A stretch of 11,684 nucleotides of DNA from an uncultured Eubacteriales bacterium. Its GTDB lineage: Bacteria; Bacillota; Clostridia; Lachnospirales; Lachnospiraceae. The stretch spans positions 1 to 11,684 of the forward strand of contig ONVB01000122.1 in NCBI GenBank assembly GCA_900321145.1, read 5' to 3'. The position numbers and the translations under genes were made by a program. This document shows, piece after piece, positions 1-5,475 of the stretch. Under the pieces are notes generated by a model. The model made no database searches. It had not been told where the DNA came from and saw only the letters and a list, made by a program, of their open reading frames with translations. Positions within the stretch are counted from its first letter, which is position 1. Each line of letters opens with the position of its first letter.

Positions 1-20
1 GAAACCAAAAAACAAGCCAT
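1..20 (-). CDS. Start of an unidentified gene, cut by the window edge
   Basis: Only six codons are visible (M-A-C-F-L-V), so no function can be given. The start is well supported. An AGGAGG Shine-Dalgarno sequence lies at 34..29 on the minus strand, 8 nt before the ATG at 20..18. A complete promoter sits upstream at 94..66, and an inverted repeat spans the predicted transcription start. This gene therefore begins its own transcription unit rather than simply continuing from the YesL-like gene that ends at 118. The short hydrophobic start could be the beginning of a membrane protein, but six residues cannot show that. Confidence 0.6.
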
Positions 21-31
21 ATCCGTCTCCT

Positions 32-65
32 CCTTGGTAAAATATGATCAAAATTTCTACCAAGG
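32..65. promoter_or_regulatory. Inverted repeat at a transcription start, candidate operator
   Basis: The arms CCTTGGTA (32-39) and TACCAAGG (58-65) are a perfect 8-bp inverted repeat separated by 18 bp of A/T-rich sequence. One arm begins immediately after the -10 box of the promoter at 94..66 and covers the expected start point. The other overlaps the first three bases of the AGGAGG ribosome site. Because most of the first arm would lie upstream of the transcript, a repressor operator fits better than an RNA hairpin. That choice is inference. Confidence 0.45.
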
Positions 66-94
66 ATTATAACAGATACAGCCTGTAATGTCAC
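66..94 (-). promoter_or_regulatory. Sigma-A-type promoter with extended -10
   Basis: On the minus strand a -35 box GTGACA (94..89, five of six consensus bases) is followed after exactly 17 nt by a perfect TATAAT (71..66). The -10 is preceded by TG one base upstream, the extended -10 arrangement. The predicted start is near 59, giving a leader of about 40 nt before the ATG at 20. Its only target is the gene cut by the left edge. Confidence 0.65.
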
Positions 95-117
95 ATTATT
101 TTTTTCTTATTCCATGC

Positions 118-741
118 TTATTCTCCGCTTGCCGCATCACCCTCGAGCTTCCTGAATATAGGTCTGGCGAAAAGGCAGACAGTAAGTATCATAAGAGCCG
201 GTCCCAGGATGATCCCTATGAATATGGTCGTGTAGTTCCACATAAAGGCGAGAACCTCGACCACAAGCAGAAATACAAGCGCCAGTGTACGCACGAAAAA
301 CTTCATGGATATACGGAACGAGTTCTTCAAGATGCGCATAAGCGTATTCTCATATCTCGCCGTAAGCGCAAATGCATAAAGCAGCGTAAATGTAAAGACA
401 GCCGCCGATACCATCATGAACATGATTGCGAATATCGATACATTTTCAACCTTGCGGATGATCTCAATATCGAGATAGATAACATATGTGCAAAGCAGCA
501 CTATAAGTCCGAGCGGTATACCCTGCTTTAAGTTGTTCCTGTAGGCTTTGATAAACTGTCTGACTATATAGCCCTCCTCGTTCGCAACCATCTTGAGGCC
601 CACATCAAAGCCCGCCACTATGGACGCACCGAGAGTGACGATCGGTATGCTTCCCACTATAACGCAGAAGGAAAGCAGGAACACATTGAGTATAGTAGTC
701 ATGAACTTGTATAAGGGGCTGTCTATGCCAAAGAATTTCAT
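118..741 (-). CDS. YesL-family (DUF624) integral membrane protein
   Basis: This 207-residue protein has about five hydrophobic segments and the N-terminal family signature around residues 18-45, a hydrophobic helix ending in GSIPIVTLGASIVAGF. Members of DUF624/YesL are typically encoded beside LplABC/YesOPQ-type sugar importers and YesMN two-component systems, as here. Their biochemical role is not established; an accessory function for the importer or its sensor is inference. I chose the ATG at 741 because GGGAG (754..750) lies 8 nt before it and the product then starts at the family's usual N-terminus. The reading frame is open back to a TTG at 816, but that would place the first codons inside the preceding terminator stem and upstream of the likely promoter at 816..788. 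The protein ends in a charged cytoplasmic tail. Confidence 0.85.
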   Translation of the reverse strand: MKFFGIDSPLYKFMTTILNVFLLSFCVIVGSIPIVTLGASIVAGFDVGLKMVANEEGYIVRQFIKAYRNNLKQGIPLGLIVLLCTYVIYLDIEIIRKVENVSIFAIMFMMVSAAVFTFTLLYAFALTARYENTLMRILKNSFRISMKFFVRTLALVFLLVVEVLAFMWNYTTIFIGIILGPALMILTVCLFARPIFRKLEGDAASGE

Positions 742-787
742 ATGTCTGTCTCCCGAAGTGTTTTCGCTGCCGGTTTTGTTCCCGGCT

Positions 788-816
788 ATTATATCAGATA
801 AAGAAACGGCAGGCAA
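788..816 (-). promoter_or_regulatory. Probable promoter of the YesL-like gene, overlapping a terminator
   Basis: On the minus strand TTGCCT (816..811, four of six -35 bases) is followed after exactly 17 nt by a perfect TATAAT (793..788). The start would be near 781, giving a leader of about 40 nt to the ATG at 741. The -35 box forms part of the left arm of the terminator that ends the importer operon. The perfect -10 and ideal spacing support it; the -35 is only moderate. Confidence 0.5.
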
Positions 817-848
817 GAAAGGGGGGTTTTAAAGGACTTGCCTGCCGT
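801..848 (-). terminator. Rho-independent terminator after the solute-binding protein gene
   Basis: A 12-bp perfect stem pairs 806-817 with 837-848, around a 19-nt loop. On the minus strand the stem is followed by TTTCTTTAT. It begins 22 nt after the stop codon of the binding-protein gene and ends the importer operon. The U-tract is interrupted and the loop is large, so some read-through into the YesL-like gene is plausible. Confidence 0.75.
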
Positions 849-869
849 ATTGTTTATGATGTTTAAGTA

Positions 870-2561
870 TTACTTGCTTACCTTATCCTCTGCGGCCTTG
901 CGCTCCTTAGCGCGCTCATTAGACCACTCAAGGCACTTGTCATAGCCATAGTCGTTAGCCTGCTTGATCATATCCGCAACGATCTTATCAAACTCGGCAT
1001 CATCCTTGGCGTAGATTGCCTTCCAGGTATTTGTGGTAATACAGTTTGTTACGTTGTTCCAGGTGGTCTCAAGCTCACCCTCAACCTGCTTATCCACATA
1101 ATCGGTACCCGGTGCTACCGTGTACTTGCCGCTTCTCATGTACTCGTTGATGCTTGTGCATCCCGTGAAGCTTCTCCAGTCAGCCTCTGCATCGCAGGCA
1201 GGATCGCCCTGCTCGGACTTCCAGTCTACGTAGTTGTAGGTCTCACCGTTTGAATCCGGGTTATCACAATCCTGGCTCCAGGAGGTCATGTTGATCTGGC
1301 ACTCGCCGTCATGATAGGTTGCGCCTGCGTAGTCACCCTCCATAGGAGTAGACTTATCAAAGTTGGTCTTCTTGCCAAGCTCTGTAAAGTATGTATATCC
1401 GTCCTCGTCATAGTCCCAGGTTACGCCCTTAGGTCCGTACCATCCGAACATAGCGCCCTCGGGTGTATAGAAGAAGTTGATAAGCTCCATGCAGAGCTCG
1501 GGATACTCAGTCTTGGCACCTATTGCCCAGTAATTGTTGCCGCCTAAGGTATTAAGTCCGTATACGATAGGTGAAGCATCGGACGGACGAAGAGACTTCA
1601 TCATCTTATTCTGAGATACGTGGTCCTCAGTGTTGTAAAGCATATATCCGGCATAGTTGAAGATGGAAGCAAATACACCGCCCTTCTTCATCTTCTCCGA
1701 CATCGAATCATAAGTTGCTGTCATTGAAGCCGGGTCAAGAAGATCATTTGCATAAAGGTCGTGGAAGAACTTCACCATCTCAAGGTAGGGGCCGTTCTCC
1801 TCCAAAGCACCGTGGAAGGTACCTGTTGCGGGATCATAAAGACCTATCTGGAACTCATCATAGCCATAGTATGCCGTAGCAAAAGACTTTACATACATAA
1901 CCATATTTCCGTCCCAATCCGGCCACAGTGAGAATGCGTAAGTAGGCTTGCCTGCCTCATCTGTCGGGCAAAGCGCCTTCATATCCTTGAAGAGCTGGAT
2001 GTAGTCATCCAGGTTCTTTACCTCGGGATGTCCGAGCTGCTCATACAGATCCCAGCGTATATCCCATGTATACATGAAGCTCTGAAGATCCTCGCTGGTC
2101 GGTGCAACCTCGTAAGGTACACCGTATATCTTGCCGTCTCCGTTCATACCGCGCACCTTCTCAAGCGCAAGGTTGCAGTTGTCCTTCATATATGCACCGT
2201 AGTCAGCAAGCACATTGTCCTCCTCCCAGTCAAAGAGAAGGCCGTTCTTTGCGGACTTCATAAAGTCCTTCTCACTTCCGAATACAACGATGTCTCCTAA
2301 GTCACCTGCCTCGGTACGTGTATTAAATGCACCGTCGGTATTCGGCACTATGTTCAGCTTGACATTGTAGTTATCAAGCAGATACTTGGCTGTCCAGCCC
2401 ATCTGCTCACCGGAATAGTTCGCACGCTCCGAGAATACCGTAAGTGTTATAACTTCTTTTTTCTTTCCTCCGCAGCCGGCGAGTGTACCCACAAGCATGG
2501 CACTCATAGCCGTCACAGCCACAAACTTCTTTACAGCTCTTTTGAAAAAGCTCTTTTTCAT
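870..2561 (-). CDS. Carbohydrate ABC transporter solute-binding lipoprotein (LplA/YesO type)
   Basis: This 563-residue extracellular binding protein belongs to the large family 1 sugar-binding proteins that work with LplB/LplC permeases. Residues 1-29 form a lipoprotein signal peptide: a Lys/Arg-rich start, a hydrophobic core, and the lipobox LAGC with Cys30 as the lipidated residue. A short charged linker (GGKKKEV) follows. Family-typical stretches are visible: the early TLTVFSE strand, the hinge region with GKIYGVPYE, and RWDLYEQLG followed by a YIQLFKDMKAL helix. The length fits the long LplA-like subgroup. Many surface Trp and Tyr residues suit stacking on sugar rings, but the ligand cannot be read from sequence; fucose-containing or other oligosaccharides are only suggested by the fucosidase in the same window. 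It is last in the operon, 37 nt after the second permease, with AGGAGG about 10 nt before the ATG. Confidence 0.92.
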   Translation of the reverse strand: MKKSFFKRAVKKFVAVTAMSAMLVGTLAGCGGKKKEVITLTVFSERANYSGEQMGWTAKYLLDNYNVKLNIVPNTDGAFNTRTEAGDLGDIVVFGSEKDFMKSAKNGLLFDWEEDNVLADYGAYMKDNCNLALEKVRGMNGDGKIYGVPYEVAPTSEDLQSFMYTWDIRWDLYEQLGHPEVKNLDDYIQLFKDMKALCPTDEAGKPTYAFSLWPDWDGNMVMYVKSFATAYYGYDEFQIGLYDPATGTFHGALEENGPYLEMVKFFHDLYANDLLDPASMTATYDSMSEKMKKGGVFASIFNYAGYMLYNTEDHVSQNKMMKSLRPSDASPIVYGLNTLGGNNYWAIGAKTEYPELCMELINFFYTPEGAMFGWYGPKGVTWDYDEDGYTYFTELGKKTNFDKSTPMEGDYAGATYHDGECQINMTSWSQDCDNPDSNGETYNYVDWKSEQGDPACDAEADWRSFTGCTSINEYMRSGKYTVAPGTDYVDKQVEGELETTWNNVTNCITTNTWKAIYAKDDAEFDKIVADMIKQANDYGYDKCLEWSNERAKERKAAEDKVSK

Positions 2562-2598
2562 CGTAACATTTCCCTCCTGTAAGTAAATATAGTTTGCA

Positions 2599-3588
2599 TT
2601 AACCCTTTACAGCGCCGAGCATGATACCTTCCTCGAAGTACCTCTGCATGAACGGGTACACAAGAAGGATAGGTATGATGGACACCATGGATATAGTATA
2701 CTTGATCACCTGACCGTTCTGTGCGTAGTCGAGAGCCACGCCGCCGCCACCTGCGCTGTTCATGACATTTGACAGGTTGTTGGTCTGATTCAGGTAGATA
2801 TATAACCTGTGCTGCAAGGTATACAGATGATTTGCGTCCGACATAAGTATAAGAGAATCCTGGAAGGAGTTCCAGTTGCCCACCGCACCGAAGATTGCGA
2901 CTGTGGCAAGTATCGGCATGGACAGCGGCCAGATTATCTTCCTGAACACCGTCAGATGTGAGGCACCGTCTATGAAAGCACTCTCCTCAAGCTCTGCAGG
3001 TATCGATTCTATGTATGTCTTTACCAGAATGATGTTATACGGAGCGACTATACCCGGGATGATATATGCCGCGAAGTTGTTGGTAAGACCGAGCATAACC
3101 ATGTTCAGGTACCAGGGGATAAGACCTGCGTTAAAGTACATGGTCACTACGAGGAAGCGGTAGAAGAACTTACGCTTCCACATCTCTTCCTTGGTCATGA
3201 GGTAACCCACAAATGCCGATGCAACAACCATCAGCGCCGTACCGAGAACCGTTCTTGCAACCGATACGATGACCGAGTTTGAAAGATCCGTTACATTTCT
3301 TAATGCCAAGTAGTTATCAAAGTTTATTCCCTTGGGTACGAAGTTGATCATACCCTTGCTCACTAAGCTCGCATCCGAGATAGTGTTGATGAACAGGTAG
3401 TAGAACGGAAATATACATGATATGGTAAATATGATGAAGAACAGGTAGTCAAGTATGAAGAATACCTTATCGCCCGCACCGAACTTATGGTGATGACGAA
3501 CCGACTTCTCCTGAATCTCCAATATAGCTCCCGTAGATGAGACTGCCTGCTTACCGCCTGCTTTAGCTGTATTCTTTTCCTTAGGCAT
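2599..3588 (-). CDS. Sugar ABC transporter permease, LplC/YtcP type
   Basis: This 329-residue inner-membrane subunit is of the binding-protein-dependent permease family. Its cytoplasmic N-terminus (about residues 1-40) contains a run of three His. A first membrane helix lies near 42-66, and about five further helices follow. The EAA loop that contacts the ATPase is at about 201-225, with the core EESAFIDGAS and then KIIWPLSMP. The C-terminus RYFEEGIMLGAVKG is the hallmark ending of LplC/YtcP/YesQ proteins. It follows the first permease by only 12 nt; its ribosome site AAGGAGGTG overlaps that gene's TAA stop, so translation of the two is probably coupled. A glycine-rich patch (SAGGGGVALD, about 278-287) lies in the last external loop. 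It should pair with the LplB-type protein to form the channel. Confidence 0.93.
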   Translation of the reverse strand: MPKEKNTAKAGGKQAVSSTGAILEIQEKSVRHHHKFGAGDKVFFILDYLFFIIFTISCIFPFYYLFINTISDASLVSKGMINFVPKGINFDNYLALRNVTDLSNSVIVSVARTVLGTALMVVASAFVGYLMTKEEMWKRKFFYRFLVVTMYFNAGLIPWYLNMVMLGLTNNFAAYIIPGIVAPYNIILVKTYIESIPAELEESAFIDGASHLTVFRKIIWPLSMPILATVAIFGAVGNWNSFQDSLILMSDANHLYTLQHRLYIYLNQTNNLSNVMNSAGGGGVALDYAQNGQVIKYTISMVSIIPILLVYPFMQRYFEEGIMLGAVKG

Positions 3589-3600
3589 TTTCCCACCTCC

Positions 3601-5253
3601 TTATATAATGCTCTCTTTACGAACCATCTTCGATACACTGTTGGCCATAAAGAGAAGAACTACGCTTATGATCGATTTCGCCATACCTATAACTACCGAC
3701 AGCGGGTAACTACCGCCCTGGATACCTAACTTGTACACATAGAGGTCGAGAACCTGCATATGCTCAAGGTTGGATGCATTCGAGAATACCAGGTACTGGT
3801 CTAATCCGTTAGACAGCATACCGGCTATCGACAGAAGAAGCATAACCATGTAGGTCGGCATAAGTCCCGGGAGTGTTACGTTCCATATACGCTGGAATCG
3901 GTTCGCACCGTCGACATGCGCCGCATCGTAAAGCTGTCTGTCTATACCGGAAATTCCGGCTATGTAGATTATCGCGCTCCATCCGATGCCTTTCCATGTA
4001 CCCCATGCAAGCATCTTCAGCCATGTGAAGTTGTCGCCCATAAGGTAGTTGGTGCTTCCGCCTGTCATGGAGTTGATGAAACCTTCAGGTGAGAAGATTG
4101 CTATAGCTATTGTATAAACCAGGATCCAGCTTATGAAGTTCGGGATGGTTGTGAAGGTCTGCACAAACCTTCTGAACTTCGTGTTGGATATCTCGGTAAG
4201 TAATACCGCAAATGCAAGAGGCAGCCAGCTTGTCAGGATTCCGAGACCACTCATCGCAAGTGTATTTCTCATAACGCTTATCAGGTCTCTTCGGGTTGCC
4301 TCATTTTCGAAGAGAAGCTTGAACCATTTGAAGCCTACCCATTTGTCCATGGAGAGCGTATCTCCGACCTGATAATCGAAGAATGCGAAGCGCCAGCCCC
4401 ACAGAGGCAGGTAACAGAACACGAAGGTAAGTATCGCGAAAGGAAGGAACATGAGGAAGAGCTTGAACTTTGTCTCCATCTCATACTTTTCTCCCTTTTC
4501 GGCTCTCGGTACTATCATCATGGCGAAGACTGTGGTAACAAGCACGATCGCAACTAAGACCACGAACACCCAGAAGCCTCCCGAGAACGCTGCTTCAACC
4601 TTATCCTGCTTCTTTGCACCGGAGAACTGTCCGTATGCTATAAATATAACGATAAGTCCTATAATATGAGCTGCAGCACCCGCAAGCGAGAAGACAAACG
4701 AAAGTCTCTTGAGCTTGTTGTTGCCGAGTGACATGCATGCGCCGGCAACCAAAGCAAATATTCCGAGAACCGCAATTATCGAACCTATGTAGAGGATCAC
4801 AAAGCTCGACTCCTCTATCCACCCTGCACGAAATCCTCTTCCTACATCACTTGTAAGACTCGGATAAGATACCGCCGATGTGAAAAGCGAAAGATTCTTG
4901 TTGATAAGGATCGAAACCCTCGCCGGGTTCATGCTCGGCACAAAGAGCATGAAGAACATCAAAAGTGCGGCAATTCTCTGAACGGCAAGTACCGGTCCCG
5001 CCGGTTCCTTAACCTTCACCTTCTTTTCTATCTCGGGTACTCCCTTCTCGATGATGGCCGTCAGCTTCTCATGACTAAGCTTGTAAGTATTGGAATCATC
5101 TTTTTCTTCTGCATACTCGTGCGCCCCATGTACCCTGGTCGGCTCGATCTGCAGCTTATCATTCACACCGTGACTGGGCTCAAAAGATGTTGAATCGGAA
5201 CCATCAATATCTTCAACTATCACTTCTGAATGATCATTTCTCTTACTGCCCAT
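3601..5253 (-). CDS. Sugar ABC transporter permease, LplB/YesP type, with a long N-terminal extension
   Basis: Residues about 262-550 are a standard LplB-type permease: the first helix at about 264-285 (LFLMFLPFAILTFVFCYLPL), the EAA loop at about 442-464 (YDAAHVDGANRFQRIWNV, then TLPGL), and the family ending KMVRKES. Family members are usually around 300 residues; this one has 550. The extra N-terminus consists of an acidic, hydrophilic stretch (1-85) and four predicted membrane helices near 89-108, 151-171, 186-207 and 225-248, linked to the permease by a charged segment at 249-263. I recognise no domain in this extension. The start at 5253 is supported by GGGAGG 6-7 nt upstream, and the extension is in frame with no internal start better placed. 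It is first in the importer operon, downstream of a terminator and an A/T-rich leader. No ATPase gene follows; relatives of this importer class share a housekeeping MsmX-type ATPase. Confidence 0.9.
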   Translation of the reverse strand: MGSKRNDHSEVIVEDIDGSDSTSFEPSHGVNDKLQIEPTRVHGAHEYAEEKDDSNTYKLSHEKLTAIIEKGVPEIEKKVKVKEPAGPVLAVQRIAALLMFFMLFVPSMNPARVSILINKNLSLFTSAVSYPSLTSDVGRGFRAGWIEESSFVILYIGSIIAVLGIFALVAGACMSLGNNKLKRLSFVFSLAGAAAHIIGLIVIFIAYGQFSGAKKQDKVEAAFSGGFWVFVVLVAIVLVTTVFAMMIVPRAEKGEKYEMETKFKLFLMFLPFAILTFVFCYLPLWGWRFAFFDYQVGDTLSMDKWVGFKWFKLLFENEATRRDLISVMRNTLAMSGLGILTSWLPLAFAVLLTEISNTKFRRFVQTFTTIPNFISWILVYTIAIAIFSPEGFINSMTGGSTNYLMGDNFTWLKMLAWGTWKGIGWSAIIYIAGISGIDRQLYDAAHVDGANRFQRIWNVTLPGLMPTYMVMLLLSIAGMLSNGLDQYLVFSNASNLEHMQVLDLYVYKLGIQGGSYPLSVVIGMAKSIISVVLLFMANSVSKMVRKESII

Positions 5254-5300
5254 AGTTTACCTCCCTCATTAGTTTTTTCATAAGAAATCCTTTTATCTCA

Positions 5301-5315
5301 ACTGTAAACAGTATA
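5301..5315 (-). promoter_or_regulatory. Weak candidate promoter/operator in the importer leader
   Basis: In the A/T-rich 158-nt leader between the terminator at 5412 and the importer start at 5253, a TATACT box (5315..5310, five of six -10 bases) overlaps a short palindrome, ACTGT-AA-ACAGT (5301-5312). I find no good -35 box 16-18 nt upstream, so the promoter is uncertain. A regulator-dependent promoter could lack a strong -35. The palindrome is short and could be chance in such A/T-rich DNA. Confidence 0.25.
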
Positions 5316-5411
5316 TCCAAAATAACCCACAAAAAATACACCAAAATATGGATATAAATACTATAAAAATCTGAAAAGAAACCATTCATTTCGAGGGCGC
5401 ACGCATAAAGT

Positions 5412-5444
5412 AAAAAAGCCGGAGTGCTGTTTGTGCACTCCGGC
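5412..5444 (-). terminator. Rho-independent terminator after the surface-protein gene
   Basis: A perfect 10-bp G/C-rich stem (5418-5427 paired with 5435-5444) encloses a 7-nt loop and is followed on the minus strand by six T. It starts 31 nt after the TAA of the surface-protein gene. It separates that gene from the importer operon, which must therefore start from its own promoter in 5411-5254 or depend on read-through. Confidence 0.93.
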
Positions 5445-5475
5445 TCAATTATCATCGTATCGGATTAAGATCCGC

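Noticed and set aside
88..531. A 147-codon open frame on the plus strand at the left end
   Set aside because: It is antisense to the YesL-like membrane protein, which has a family signature, proper ribosome site and promoter. The highly charged, Lys/His-rich product is the complement of a membrane-protein coding strand.
742..816. N-terminal extension of the YesL-like protein from a TTG at 816
   Set aside because: The TTG and next codons fall inside the preceding terminator stem and upstream of the probable start point near 781. The ATG at 741 has a correctly spaced GGGAG and matches the family N-terminus.
5243..5455. A 70-codon minus-strand frame between the surface protein and the first permease
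   Set aside because: It runs through the strong terminator at 5412-5444 and the A/T-rich importer leader, overlaps the permease start and has no family resemblance.
5461..5474. Small hairpin CGGAT-TAAG-ATCCG just after the surface-protein stop codon
   Set aside because: It has a 5-bp stem and no T-run. The strong terminator 17 nt further on explains the transcript end.
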